A DNA stretch of 64,000 nucleotides from Bacteroidales bacterium (GCA_017617125.1 JAFZWY010000009.1:112308-176307); one strand, 5' to 3'. Positions 17,779 through 26,743 are shown, numbered from the stretch's first letter. Notes: generated by a model not told the origin, from the letters alone. Numbers and translations are program-made.

Positions 17779-18360
17779 TTATTCTTCAGTATTTTCTATT
17801 TTTTCAACTTCTGCCCTCTGCCTTTGCGAAAAGCTGAAATACATCTGCATAAAGTAACTATAGACAATAACAAGAGCCGTTGTAATTATCTTCGACAGCA
17901 TAGCGGCAATCTCCTTGTTTGTCATTCCAAAGAACGAGCAATTCCAGAATCCGATGAAGTCAGCATCGACGAAGACAACCTCGTTGAATAGCTTAAGCAA
18001 CAGATAGTTAAGCAAAATCGACCCGCAAACTGTCAGTCCGTAGCGAATCAACTGCCTATAGCCCTGCAAGGTGGAAGCTGTGAATGTTATGTACTTTGCC
18101 AAAAGGAAGCCGATTGTGAAAGTTATCGGGAATTCAGTTATGAAAGCTGCAATATGCGGGGAAATTACAACGAATCCCAAATCGACATTTGATGCACCAA
18201 ATGCGTAATTATAAAGAATATAGTACAAGATAATATCTAGCAAGGTATTCATACCGCCTGTAAAGCCATACCTGAATATGGTCTGCGGAATAAACCTGCG
18301 GAAAGGCTTGTAGAACCAGTCCACCACAGCCAAAATAATATCCCGAATCTTTCTTAACAT
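17779..18360 (-). CDS. GtrA-like four-TM membrane protein
   Basis: About 193 residues with four predicted membrane helices and the GtrA-type opening FRYGFTGGMNTLLDIILYYILYN. The later helices include FTIGFLLAKYITFT and QLIRYGLTVCGSILLNYLLLKLF. GtrA-family proteins are thought to help move lipid-linked sugars (often undecaprenyl-linked) across the inner membrane for glycosylation of surface polymers. I chose the ATG at 18360 because the -7 box at 18371-18378 lies inside the longer frame. The tex gene follows after 4 nt. Confidence 0.8.
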   Translation of the reverse strand: MLRKIRDIILAVVDWFYKPFRRFIPQTIFRYGFTGGMNTLLDIILYYILYNYAFGASNVDLGFVVISPHIAAFITEFPITFTIGFLLAKYITFTASTLQGYRQLIRYGLTVCGSILLNYLLLKLFNEVVFVDADFIGFWNCSFFGMTNKEIAAMLSKIITTALVIVYSYFMQMYFSFSQRQRAEVEKIENTEE

Positions 18361-18370
18361 AAAATCTGCA

Positions 18371-18378
18371 CAAAAATA
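18371..18378 (-). promoter_or_regulatory. -7 box of the GtrA-tex operon
   Basis: TATTTTTG on the minus strand, only 10 nt before the ATG, implying a very short leader. Confidence 0.45.
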
Positions 18379-18396
18379 CAACTTTATTTTAGATTG

Positions 18397-18470
18397 ACGA
18401 TTTACGATTGACGATTTAAAGATTCGATGATTTGATGATTTGATAATTTGATAATTTGAAGATTTGAAAA
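18397..18470. repeat. Simple-sequence tract of GATTTGA/TGATAATTTGA units
   Basis: Imperfect tandem units (GATTTACGATTGAC, then GATGATTTGAT and GATAATTTGA variants) fill the divergent gap between the GtrA and M23 genes. A related GACGATTTACGATT stretch is at 6251-6273. Confidence 0.5.
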
Positions 18471-18478
18471 TTGTCCAT

Positions 18479-18486
18479 TATTTTTG
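18479..18486 (+). promoter_or_regulatory. -7 box of the M23 peptidase gene
   Basis: TATTTTTG ending 4 nt before the ATG at 18491. If used, the transcript would be leaderless or nearly so. Confidence 0.4.
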
Positions 18487-18490
18487 TGGT

Positions 18491-20176
18491 ATGAAAAAAA
18501 TACTACTCACAATACTTACCACTCTAATTATCAGTAACCTTTTTGCACAACAGGAAGCCTTTGGCGACTTCGGTCTGCCGGTAAATTTCCCTATTCAGCT
18601 TTCGGGAAACTTCAGCGAACCACGTGCAACCCACTTTCATTCGGGAATCGACATCCGCACCTACGCCGACGGCAAACCGCTTTACGCACTTGCCGACGGA
18701 TATGTTTCGCGAATACTTGTATCGCCATACGGATACGGACATGCACTGTATATTGACTACGAAAACGGATACCGCTCCGTATACGGACATATTTCCGAAT
18801 TCGCCGGTGAAATTGCCACCTACGCCAAGAACATACAATACGAAAAGAAATCGTTCCGCATCGACATAACCCTTTCCCCTCTCGACATTCCAGTAAAAAA
18901 AGGTCAGCTCATAGCCTACTCGGGAAACACCGGTCAATCGGGCGGACCTCACCTGCATTTCGAAATTAGGGATGCCAGCAACGATATCTCACTGAATACC
19001 ATAGGCAAATACATAAAACTTTCGGACAATGTTCCGCCCGAAGCTATGTCGGTGGTCGTATATCCGCAGTCGGCAAAAGCATCGGTCGAAGGCAAAGTCG
19101 AGAAAAAGGTGGTTGAACTTCCCAAAAGCTCTACAGGCAAATACAATCTTTCGACACCAATATACGCCAAAGGCAAAATCGGAATCGGCATCGAATACTG
19201 CGACCGCATGACCGGTTCAAACAACCGATATGGTGCCGAGCGTGCCGACCTGTTCGTAAACGGCAAGCTAGTATACACCTCCGTATTCGACAAGGTCGAC
19301 TTCGACAAGCAGTCGTCGAAAAACAGCTGCTTCGACTTCAACTACTATGTGAGCGACAGCAAATACGTGCAGAAACTTTTCGTAGAGCCCAACAACAACC
19401 TTGACATATACAGCAACTTGATAAACAACGGATTCCTGAACATAGGCAACAACGACTCCACAAAAGTGCAGATAAAGCTAACCGACTTCAACGGCAACGT
19501 AAGCAATGTCCGTTTCACAATTTTGTCGGATACTGCTACCAATGTCAAGTATGCAAATGCAAAGAAGTTGAAATGGAACACCGACAATAATTTGGAAATC
19601 AAAGGTTGCCGTGTACAAATCGACTCTGCCACACTTTTCGACGACCGTGAAATACAACTAAGCAAGGCTGGCAATAAGAAGTATTCGCCAATATTCGTGC
19701 TTGGCGACGAAACCGAAGCCGTAAAGAAAAGTTTCAGCATTTCGATCTCCGACAGCCTTGTGCCGCCGCAGTACAAAGAAAAAGCGTTCGTCTGCCGCGA
19801 AATAAAAGGCAAGACCAACTACCTCTCCTCTACGTCAGAAAACGGATGGCTGAGCGCTTGGACCAACCGCTTCGGGAAGTTCTTCATACTGGTCGATACG
19901 GTTGCGCCCACAATCAAGCCGCTTGTAATAACTGGCGACATGACTGGCAAAAGGTACATGGAATTCAAGATTACCGACAACCTTTCGGGCGTAAGCACCT
20001 ATAATATATATGTAAACGACGCTTGGGTACTGGGCGAATACGAGCCAAAGAAATCGTCACTTAGGTACTACTTCGACGACAGGCTGACAAAGGCCGAGAA
20101 GTACAAGTTGAAAGTCGTTGTTGGCGACAACATGAAGAACGAAGCCGTATACGAATACGAATTCATAAGGAGATAA
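18491..20176 (+). CDS. Exported M23 (LytM-type) metallopeptidase
   Basis: 561 residues. Signal peptide 1-19 (LIISNLFAQ). The M23 catalytic domain lies at the start of the mature protein: zinc ligands H50 and D54 (HSGID), H100 in VYGH, and GGPHLHFEIRD with H154 and H156. Such enzymes cut peptidoglycan cross-links or related peptides in the periplasm. The roughly 400-residue C-terminal part is beta-rich with Ig-like segments (KITDNLSGVSTYNIYVND) and probably positions the enzyme. I chose the ATG at 18491 because the signal peptide begins there; the longer frame starts with TTG. It is a single gene on this strand. Confidence 0.88.
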   Translation: MKKILLTILTTLIISNLFAQQEAFGDFGLPVNFPIQLSGNFSEPRATHFHSGIDIRTYADGKPLYALADGYVSRILVSPYGYGHALYIDYENGYRSVYGHISEFAGEIATYAKNIQYEKKSFRIDITLSPLDIPVKKGQLIAYSGNTGQSGGPHLHFEIRDASNDISLNTIGKYIKLSDNVPPEAMSVVVYPQSAKASVEGKVEKKVVELPKSSTGKYNLSTPIYAKGKIGIGIEYCDRMTGSNNRYGAERADLFVNGKLVYTSVFDKVDFDKQSSKNSCFDFNYYVSDSKYVQKLFVEPNNNLDIYSNLINNGFLNIGNNDSTKVQIKLTDFNGNVSNVRFTILSDTATNVKYANAKKLKWNTDNNLEIKGCRVQIDSATLFDDREIQLSKAGNKKYSPIFVLGDETEAVKKSFSISISDSLVPPQYKEKAFVCREIKGKTNYLSSTSENGWLSAWTNRFGKFFILVDTVAPTIKPLVITGDMTGKRYMEFKITDNLSGVSTYNIYVNDAWVLGEYEPKKSSLRYYFDDRLTKAEKYKLKVVVGDNMKNEAVYEYEFIRR

Positions 20177-20204
20177 AAAAAGCAGCCCAATTACTTGGAC
20201 TGCT
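20174..20204 (-). terminator. Terminator of the purQ transcript
   Basis: AGCAG-C-CCAA / TTGG-A-CTGCT hairpin (one mismatch) followed in the minus direction by TTTTTTT, 30 nt downstream of the purQ stop and immediately after the convergent M23 gene. Confidence 0.7.
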
Positions 20205-20233
20205 TAGTATGAAAATTTTTTCTTAGGACAATT

Positions 20234-20932
20234 CTACTTTCTTTCCTCAAGATAGCTGATTATCGACTTTAGGATATACAAGCCGTCGGTGTTACCGAGT
20301 TCCTTGTCAACAGCTCTTTCGGGATGAGGCATCATACCGAAAACGTTCTTGGTGGCATTGCATACGCCAGCTATATTCATAAGCGAGCCATTGGGGCAGT
20401 CAGCTTCCGACAGATTGCCTTCCTTGTCGCAGTAGCGCCAAATAATCTGGCCGTTCTGATGCAACTGCTTCAGAACATCCTCTGGTGCATAGTAGCGACC
20501 TTCGCCGTGAGCGATAGGAATATTGAGAGGCTTGTTCTTCGGAATGTACATTGTCATTGCCGAATCGTTGTTGTCGGCCTTGATATACTGGTTCTTGCAA
20601 ATGAACTTCTGGTTGGTATTGTGAAGCAAAGTTCCAGGAAGCAATCCCGATTCGCACAATATCTGGAATCCGTTGCATACGCCGAATACGAAACCGCCCT
20701 TTGCGGCAAACTCAACAACCTTCTCCATTATTGGAGAGAACTTTGCGATTGCTCCCGAACGCAAATAGTCGCCATATGAGAAACCGCCTGGTATTGCTAT
20801 TGCATCGCAACCCTGCAAGTCGGTATCCTTATGCCACAATTCCACAACCTCCTGTCCCAATATGTCGCGGAGCGCAAAGACCATATCATGGTCGCAGTTT
20901 GAACCTGGGAATATTACTACACCAAATTTCAT
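20234..20932 (-). CDS. purQ: Phosphoribosylformylglycinamidine synthase, glutaminase subunit
   Basis: 232 residues. Provides ammonia from glutamine for step four of purine synthesis (FGAR to FGAM). The N-terminal VVIFPGSNCDHD and IPGGFSYGDYLRSGAIA are PurQ signatures. The nucleophile is C86 in FGVCNGFQ, and the His-Glu pair lies in MMPHPERA near the C-terminus. A separate PurQ implies a separate PurL (and PurS) elsewhere, since no PurL is in the window. It lies 11 nt after an exported coiled-coil protein gene, an unusual partner. Confidence 0.95.
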   Translation of the reverse strand: MKFGVVIFPGSNCDHDMVFALRDILGQEVVELWHKDTDLQGCDAIAIPGGFSYGDYLRSGAIAKFSPIMEKVVEFAAKGGFVFGVCNGFQILCESGLLPGTLLHNTNQKFICKNQYIKADNNDSAMTMYIPKNKPLNIPIAHGEGRYYAPEDVLKQLHQNGQIIWRYCDKEGNLSEADCPNGSLMNIAGVCNATKNVFGMMPHPERAVDKELGNTDGLYILKSIISYLEERK

Positions 20933-20943
20933 GTCTTCTTATT

Positions 20944-21630
20944 TTATAAATTTTCTATTTTCTTGTAAACGTCCTTCTTTTCTCTAACAACAACCCTCTG
21001 GTCGTCCATCTTCTTGTTCACATCTTCCTTCTGTGATTCTGCCTTCGACATCTTCTTTTCGAGCTTTGCGATGTCCTTCTTGTACGAATCAATCGACTTC
21101 TGCAACTTTGCATCCTTCTTTTCGTACGAAGCCATCTTCTTTTCTTCCTTCGACAAAGCCTTTTCAGCAGTCTTCAGCATTGCATTGTGATTCTTGTTTG
21201 TCAAATCGTTGGCAAAAGTCTTGAGCATGTTGTATGCTGCAGGATACTGAGTCGGGGCCTGAGTGGAAGTAATATGCAAATTTCCACCAATCGAGAAAGA
21301 TACCACAAGGTCAACGACATCGCTACCCTTTTTCTGCTTGATGTTTGCATAAACATCGATAGCATTTTCACTTATTTCTGGAATTATCACGTTGTCGGCA
21401 AACAACATTCCCTTCTTGCTCGAAAGGCTTTCGGGCTTATAGTTCTTAATATACGATGTAAATTCCTTCATGACGGTCTTTGCATCGGTAAACATAACCT
21501 GGGTTGCCAAAGCCGGATGAGTCTCCTTACCATATATTTCATTTACCTCTACGACATCAACTCTTTGAGCATAAACGAACATTGTCATCAACAACAAGGC
21601 TGTAATTACAAAAAACTTTTTCATCTTCAT
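20944..21630 (-). CDS. Exported protein with C-terminal coiled coil
   Basis: 228 residues. Signal peptide to about residue 21 (MTMFVYAQ). The mature N-terminal part (about 25-150) is predicted alpha/beta with VDLVVSFSIGGNLHITS. Residues about 155-228 form a Lys/Glu-rich coiled coil (KKDAKLQKSIDSYKKDIAKL pattern). No family is recognised with confidence. The start may be the ATG at 21630 or the one at 21624; both leave the signal peptide intact. Its promoter box is at 21659-21666, and purQ follows 11 nt after the stop. Confidence 0.7.
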   Translation of the reverse strand: MKMKKFFVITALLLMTMFVYAQRVDVVEVNEIYGKETHPALATQVMFTDAKTVMKEFTSYIKNYKPESLSSKKGMLFADNVIIPEISENAIDVYANIKQKKGSDVVDLVVSFSIGGNLHITSTQAPTQYPAAYNMLKTFANDLTNKNHNAMLKTAEKALSKEEKKMASYEKKDAKLQKSIDSYKKDIAKLEKKMSKAESQKEDVNKKMDDQRVVVREKKDVYKKIENL

Positions 21631-21658
21631 TATAAATTAACATACATTAACCAATTTG

Positions 21659-21666
21659 CAAAAATA
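21659..21666 (-). promoter_or_regulatory. -7 box of the coiled-coil protein/purQ operon
   Basis: TATTTTTG on the minus strand, 28 nt before the ATG at 21630. Confidence 0.5.
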
Positions 21667-21822
21667 GTATTTTTTTTGTTCCCACCTATTTTCCTGAAAA
21701 ATTAATTTCAAACAATCTTTTACCGCATCTACCAGTGTTTTACAATCGAATGTTAAAAAACTATCTTAAATAGGTGCGCGACGAGTTTTATTTTTTCTCA
21801 TTTTTGCAAAAAAATCGAATAA

Positions 21823-22722
21823 ATGAAAACACCTCCGTATTTATCGAAAGGAAGTAAAATAGCGATCGTAAGTCCTGCCGGATATATAAACCCGGACTTT
21901 GTGGCGTCAGCCGAGGCCTATCTGAAAGCAATTGGCTACAACGTAGAAATATCTAAGCATTGCCTTGGCAGGTTCAACCAGATGGCCAGCACCGACGAGG
22001 AACGTCTTGCCGACCTGCAGCAGGCGCTCGACAACCCAGAAATCGACGCGATACTATGCTCGCGTGGCGGCTACGGCGTAAACCACATCATCGACAAGAT
22101 TGATATGTCGAAGTTTGAGAAACATCCCAAATGGATACTTGGCTTCAGCGACATAACCAACCTGCACATCCTAGCAAACAGGCACGGCGTGAGAAGCCTG
22201 CACTGCCAGATGGCCAAGGCAATACACAACAACGCCGACGCAGAATGCATAAAAAACATATTCAGGATTCTTGAAGGCGAAAAAGTATCGTACACCTTCG
22301 CGCCTGACGAACTAAACAGAAAAGGCACCGTCGAGGGCGAACTCATCGGCGGCAACATGTCGATAATCTACAGTCTGCAGGGCACCGACTATGCCATCGA
22401 CTGCGACGACAAGATTCTCTTCATCGAAGACCTAAACGAATACCTCTACCACCTCGACCGCATGATGATCAACCTGAAGATGAGCGGCAAGCTGGCAAAA
22501 CTGCGCGGACTTGTCGTAGGCACCTTCAGCGACATGAAGGACAATGCCAGCCCGTTCGGCAAGACGGCATACGAAATTGTAAAGGCTCACACTGCGGAAT
22601 ATTCCTACCCTATAGGCTTCGGACTTCCCGTCGGACACATCGACGACAACCAGCCGCTGATCGAAGGTGGCCAATATCGCCTCGACATTTCTGACACAAC
22701 TTGCTCATTGAAAATGATTTAA
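21823..22722 (+). CDS. LD-carboxypeptidase, peptidase family S66
   Basis: 299 residues. The opening LSKGSKIAIVSPAGYI and CSRGGYGVNHII are typical of S66. The catalytic triad can be placed: Ser in LGFSDITNLH, Glu in FIEDLNEYLYHLDR, His in VGHIDDN. Family members trim the terminal D-alanine from tetrapeptides during peptidoglycan recycling (LdcA) or give resistance to microcin C (MccF). The housekeeping LdcA role is the more likely. No signal peptide is present, so it is cytoplasmic. The gene is single, with a near-consensus CATTTTTG about 15-25 nt upstream. Confidence 0.9.
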   Translation: MKTPPYLSKGSKIAIVSPAGYINPDFVASAEAYLKAIGYNVEISKHCLGRFNQMASTDEERLADLQQALDNPEIDAILCSRGGYGVNHIIDKIDMSKFEKHPKWILGFSDITNLHILANRHGVRSLHCQMAKAIHNNADAECIKNIFRILEGEKVSYTFAPDELNRKGTVEGELIGGNMSIIYSLQGTDYAIDCDDKILFIEDLNEYLYHLDRMMINLKMSGKLAKLRGLVVGTFSDMKDNASPFGKTAYEIVKAHTAEYSYPIGFGLPVGHIDDNQPLIEGGQYRLDISDTTCSLKMI

Positions 22723-22740
22723 AAACATTTCAAAAAAAGT

Positions 22741-22771
22741 TTTGCCATACAATCAAAAAGGACTATCTTTG
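22741..22771 (+). promoter_or_regulatory. Full Bacteroidetes promoter of tRNA-Pro
   Basis: TTTG (22741-22744), 19-nt spacer, TATCTTTG (22764-22771), 16 nt before the tRNA. This is a textbook match to TTTG-N19-TAnnTTTG. Confidence 0.8.
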
Positions 22772-22787
22772 CAGTCCAATTTTAAGG

Positions 22788-22861
22788 CGGGGTGTGGTGC
22801 AGTTGGCTAGCATTCTTGCATGGGGTGCAAGCGGTCGCGCGTTCGAGTCGCGCCACTCCGA
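22788..22861 (+). tRNA. tRNA-Pro (GGG anticodon)
   Basis: 74-nt cloverleaf: acceptor CGGGGTG/CACTCCG with one G-T wobble, anticodon stem CTTGC/GCAAG around loop ATGGGGT (GGG), T loop GTTCGAG. CCA is not fully encoded. Confidence 0.9.
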
Positions 22862-22865
22862 CAAA

Positions 22866-22896
22866 AAGGACAATCATACTGGTTGTCCTTTTTTTG
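22866..22896 (+). terminator. Terminator of tRNA-Pro
   Basis: AAGGACAA-9-TTGTCCTT followed by a run of T. Confidence 0.85.
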
Positions 22897-22899
22897 TTA

Positions 22900-23471
22900 T
22901 AAGCCCACTCTCCCACAATCATTCCTGACACACCTATTATAATTTAATATTAAACGGTATTAATTGTTAGATATCAGTCGGTTAGCATCACAACAGCCAA
23001 TTATCCGCAGAATCATCTTCAGCATTCCGCAAACACCAAAACAATTCTTTCAGAAAAATTCGGAGCTGAAAAAAATCTGACGTTTATGCTTTTTGGGCAC
23101 TTAAAAAAAATTCACATTAATAGTATAAAAAATTTGAATAGCTATATTATTTTTTTGACACAACATAAGTAAAATACTGCATATATGAAAAAATTAGGCA
23201 ACGAACAAAAGAGGACATCATTGCGATTTGAAATTTTGGCACTTTTTTAAGTTACGAAGACGAAAAAAAATGCAACGAATTGACTACAATATAGTTATTT
23301 ATGTTCAAAAGTTTGTTAATATAAACACGGAGAAAATCATTTTCGAATATGTCCTTTGAAATAATTTTGCAATGCCAAAAGGAAATGAAAGTCTCAATAG
23401 ACTCATTAGGTGTTGAATTTGAAAAAGGCAAATTATTAGTGTTTAAACAAAAAATATAAAAGGTATAGGAT
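22900..23471 (+). promoter_or_regulatory. Long AT-rich region upstream of nrdD
   Basis: About 570 nt with no supported open frame. A -7 box TAATTTTG lies at 23362-23369, leaving a leader of about 95-100 nt. Upstream of it is the short inverted repeat TGTTAATATAAACA (arms TGTT/AACA, 23314-23327). About 20 nt further up is ACTACAATATAGTTAT (about 23283-23298), a weak resemblance to the NrdR box. These would be sensible sites for oxygen- or dNTP-responsive control of nrdDG but are unproven. No riboswitch was recognised. Confidence 0.35.
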
Positions 23472-25583
23472 ATGCTTTATAACGAAAATTTTATTGTCAA
23501 GAGGAACGGAAAAAGAGAATTATTCTCAGTAGAAAAGATTAAGGCTGCAATCTCGAAAGCATTCTTGTCTGTAGGCAGTTTTGCCACACAGGAAGTGCTT
23601 ACAAACATACTCAGCCGTGTAAACATATACGACGGCATAAGCGTTGAAGAGATTCAGAACCAGGTCGAAACAGCCTTGATGGCAGAACGTTACTATGCGG
23701 CAGCAAAATCATATATCCTATATCGTCAGAAACACCTCGAAGACCGCGAAGTAAAGGGCAAGCTCGACTTCCTGCTCGACTACTGCGAGGCAAAGAACGC
23801 TGCTACAGGAAGCAAGTTCGACGCTAACGCTAACGTTGAAAAGAAGAACATAGCTACCCTTATCGGCGAACTTCCGAAGCAGAACTTCATCCGTCTGAAC
23901 CGCAAGATGTTATGCGACAAGATTAAGGAATTGTACGGCAAGGAACTGGCCGACAAGTATTTGAACTTGCTCAACAAGCACTTCATCTACAAGAACGACG
24001 AGACCAGCATAGCAAACTACTGCGCAAGTATCACGATGTACCCGTGGTTGTTGCACGGCACACAGATTATCGGTGGCAATTCAACCAAGCCGACTAACCT
24101 CAAGTCGTTCTGCGGCGGATTCATCAACTTGGTATTCATCGTATCGAGCATGTTGAGCGGTGCATGTGCAACTCCCGAATTCCTGATGTACATGAACTAC
24201 TTTGTAGGTTTGGAATACGGACAGGACTACTACAAGCGCGCCGATGAAGTTGTTGATCTTTCGCTCAAGAAACGTACAATCGACAAGGTTATCACCGACT
24301 GCTTCGAGCAGATCGTATATTCTATCAACCAGCCGACAGGCGCACGTAACTTCCAGTCGGTATTCTGGAACATATCATACTACGACAAGTTCTATTTCCA
24401 GAGCTTGTTTGGCGACTTCCGCTTCCCCGACGGTTCACAGCCCGACTGGGAATCGCTCAACTGGTTGCAGAAGAGATTCATGAAGTGGTTCAACAAAGAA
24501 CGTACAAAGACCGTTCTCACCTTCCCTGTAGAAACTATGGCTCTCCTTTCGGAAGACGGCGACGTTCGCGACAAGGAATACGGCGACTTCACTGCCGAAA
24601 TGTACTCCGAAGGCCACTCCTTCTTCACCTACATAAGCGACAATGCAGACTCGCTCAGCAGCTGCTGCCGTCTGCGCAACGAAATCACCGACAACGAGTT
24701 CAGCTATACACTTGGTGCCGGCGGTGTTTCTACAGGTTCGAAGAGCGTTCTCACAATCAACCTCAACCGCTGCATCCAGTACGAAAAGAAGGAAAAGATG
24801 CCGTTCCTCAGTTTCGTCGAAGAAGTTGTTGACCTTATGCACAAGGTTCAGACCGCATACAACGAAAACCTCAAGTACTTGCTCAACAAGGGTATGCTTC
24901 CATTGTTCGACGCAGGTTTCATAAACATAAGCCGCCAGTACCTTACAATAGGTGTCAACGGACTTGTCGAGTCGGCCGAATACCTCGGCATGGAAATCAG
25001 CGACAACGCACAGTACCGCAACTATGTAAAGAACGTACTCGGACTTATCGAAACCTACAACAAGAAGTACCGCACAAAGGAACTCATGTTCAACTGCGAA
25101 ATGATTCCTGCAGAAAACGTTGGTGTTAAGCACGCAAAATGGGACAAGGAAGACGGTTATTTCGTACCACGTGACTGTTACAACAGCTATTTCTTCGTCG
25201 TAGAGGACAAGGAAATCAACACTATCGACAAGTTCCGCCTGCACGGCAAGGAATACATCGAGCACCTCACAGGTGGTTCGGCACTGCACGTCAACCTCGA
25301 GGAACACTTGAGCAAGGCTCAGTACCGCCAGTTGCTGAAGATTGCTGCAATCGAAGGCTGCAACTACTTTACGTTCAACATCCCGAATACTGTCTGCAAC
25401 AAGTGCGGTCATATCGACAAGCGCTACTTGAAGACTTGTCCGGAATGCGGAAGCACCGACGTCGACTATCTGACAAGAATTATCGGATACATGAAGCGCG
25501 TTAGCAACTTCTCGGAAGCACGTCAGGAAGAAGCACACAGAAGATATTACGACAATAAGTTGAAGGAGGCAGAAGAATGCTAA
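23472..25583 (+). CDS. nrdD: Anaerobic (class III) ribonucleoside-triphosphate reductase
   Basis: 703 residues. Makes dNTPs from NTPs without oxygen, using a glycyl radical. The N-terminal ATP-cone is visible at about residues 7-95 (VKRNGKRELFSVEKIKAAIS). The C-terminal zinc site is CNKC (642, 645) and CPEC (656, 659). It is followed by the glycyl radical loop RIIGYM with G672, instead of the RVCGYL of E. coli. The start ATG lies 11 nt after GGTATAGG. The stop overlaps the nrdG start by 7 nt. It carries the strong bias to GAC/AAG/CTC-type codons seen in highly expressed genes of this window. Confidence 0.96.
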   Translation: MLYNENFIVKRNGKRELFSVEKIKAAISKAFLSVGSFATQEVLTNILSRVNIYDGISVEEIQNQVETALMAERYYAAAKSYILYRQKHLEDREVKGKLDFLLDYCEAKNAATGSKFDANANVEKKNIATLIGELPKQNFIRLNRKMLCDKIKELYGKELADKYLNLLNKHFIYKNDETSIANYCASITMYPWLLHGTQIIGGNSTKPTNLKSFCGGFINLVFIVSSMLSGACATPEFLMYMNYFVGLEYGQDYYKRADEVVDLSLKKRTIDKVITDCFEQIVYSINQPTGARNFQSVFWNISYYDKFYFQSLFGDFRFPDGSQPDWESLNWLQKRFMKWFNKERTKTVLTFPVETMALLSEDGDVRDKEYGDFTAEMYSEGHSFFTYISDNADSLSSCCRLRNEITDNEFSYTLGAGGVSTGSKSVLTINLNRCIQYEKKEKMPFLSFVEEVVDLMHKVQTAYNENLKYLLNKGMLPLFDAGFINISRQYLTIGVNGLVESAEYLGMEISDNAQYRNYVKNVLGLIETYNKKYRTKELMFNCEMIPAENVGVKHAKWDKEDGYFVPRDCYNSYFFVVEDKEINTIDKFRLHGKEYIEHLTGGSALHVNLEEHLSKAQYRQLLKIAAIEGCNYFTFNIPNTVCNKCGHIDKRYLKTCPECGSTDVDYLTRIIGYMKRVSNFSEARQEEAHRRYYDNKLKEAEEC

Positions 25584-26038
25584 AATATTACAATTACGAC
25601 ATTGTATTCCAGGAAGTTCCCGACGAAGTTACTTTGGCTGTAAACCTTAGCAACTGCCCGAACCATTGTCCTGGCTGCCATAGTCCGCACCTTTGCAAGG
25701 ACATCGGCAACCAGCTCGACGAGGAAACCATATCGAACATGATTTCGAAGTACAACAAGTGCATAACTTGCTTCTGCTTCATGGGCGGCGACGCCAATCA
25801 GGACGAAGTCATAAAGATGGCCGAATATGTCCACAAGACTTTCGACAAGAAGGTAGCCTGGTATTCCGGTAAACAAACCTTCCCGAAGGACATCACTCCT
25901 TTCCAGTATCTGAAACTTGGCCCTTACAATCCAAAGTATGGTGGACTCGACAAGAAGACAACCAACCAGAGGATGTACAAAATCAACAACACAAAGCCAG
26001 TTGACATTACCAACCGATTCTGGAGAAAAGTCATCTAA
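25577..26038 (+). CDS. nrdG: Anaerobic ribonucleotide reductase activating protein (radical SAM)
   Basis: 153 residues. Installs the glycyl radical on NrdD. The radical-SAM cysteine motif is C27-P-N-H-C31-P-G-C34 (CxxxCxxC), binding a 4Fe-4S cluster; CFMGGD further on is the usual glycine-rich SAM-contacting strand. The start ATG lies inside the last codons of nrdD (7-nt overlap), so translation is coupled. A terminator follows 31 nt after the stop. Confidence 0.95.
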   Translation: MLKYYNYDIVFQEVPDEVTLAVNLSNCPNHCPGCHSPHLCKDIGNQLDEETISNMISKYNKCITCFCFMGGDANQDEVIKMAEYVHKTFDKKVAWYSGKQTFPKDITPFQYLKLGPYNPKYGGLDKKTTNQRMYKINNTKPVDITNRFWRKVI

Positions 26039-26068
26039 AAGCAATTATTCAAGATATATTTCATATAT

Positions 26069-26097
26069 GCGTTGCCCTAAGGACAACGCTTTTTTTA
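26069..26097 (+). terminator. Terminator of nrdDG
   Basis: GCGTTG-9-CAACGC with an inner CC/GG pair, followed by TTTTTTT. Confidence 0.85.
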
Positions 26098-26131
26098 TCG
26101 ATATAAACGACGTTCTTACTTATAAAAAATG

Positions 26132-26139
26132 TATATTTG
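26132..26139 (+). promoter_or_regulatory. -7 box of the PLD-like gene
   Basis: TATATTTG, 39 nt before the ATG at 26179. Confidence 0.5.
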
Positions 26140-26178
26140 CAAAATAGAACATATGTGTTGCCATAATTATAAAGCATC

Positions 26179-26700
26179 ATGTCTCCATTCTTAAAATACA
26201 TAGCCGACGAACAGCATTACAGCGAAGTGCTTGCAAAGTTGACAAGCGTAAAGCGTACACTATGGATTGGCACTGCCGACATCAAGGACTTGTACATAAA
26301 GCAAGGCAATGATGTGGTACCAATGCTTGGCATTCTCGCATCGCTTCTGAAAAGAGGCGTTGAAATACGGCTCATACATGCCAAGGAACCTGGAGAAAAC
26401 TTCCGCGCCGACTTCGACCGCTACCCTATTCTGCATACAAACCTTGAACGAGTACTTTGTCCTCGCGTACATTTCAAGATGCTGATTTTTGACCTAGAAA
26501 GTGCCTACATTGGTTCTGCAAATCTGACTGGTGCAGGCATTGGCATGAAAAGTCCGCAGAAACGCAACTTCGAAGCCGGGATCTTCACCAATGACCCTGA
26601 AATTGTAGAATCAGCCATAAACCAGTTCGATGGCGTATGGATGGGAAGCCACTGCACTAAATGTGGTAGAAGAGAATTTTGCGGAGATAAGATTAAGTAG
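26179..26700 (+). CDS. Single-HKD phospholipase D-like protein with C-terminal Cys cluster
   Basis: 173 residues. One HKD motif is seen: HFKMLIFDLESAYIGSANLT (H-x-K-x4-D then GSANLT), near residue 95-115. A single motif implies that two subunits build one active site, as in Nuc-type endonucleases. The C-terminus has CTKCGRREFCG, a CxxC-x5-C cluster that could hold zinc or an Fe-S cluster. No signal peptide, so probably cytoplasmic. Substrate unknown: nuclease, phosphodiesterase or a fragment of a larger helicase-type system are all possible. It is a single gene between terminated neighbours. Confidence 0.8.
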   Translation: MSPFLKYIADEQHYSEVLAKLTSVKRTLWIGTADIKDLYIKQGNDVVPMLGILASLLKRGVEIRLIHAKEPGENFRADFDRYPILHTNLERVLCPRVHFKMLIFDLESAYIGSANLTGAGIGMKSPQKRNFEAGIFTNDPEIVESAINQFDGVWMGSHCTKCGRREFCGDKIK

Positions 26701-26743
26701 TTATTTTAACATATACAATATTTCTTATATGAAAAATAGTTTT

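Noticed and set aside
23283..23298. NrdR box ahead of nrdD
   Set aside because: ACTACAATATAGTTAT resembles the consensus only in part and no second, phased box was found; mentioned as a weak candidate only.
24435..25538. Minus-strand 367-codon frame
   Set aside because: Antisense to nrdD, a by-product of its strong codon bias.
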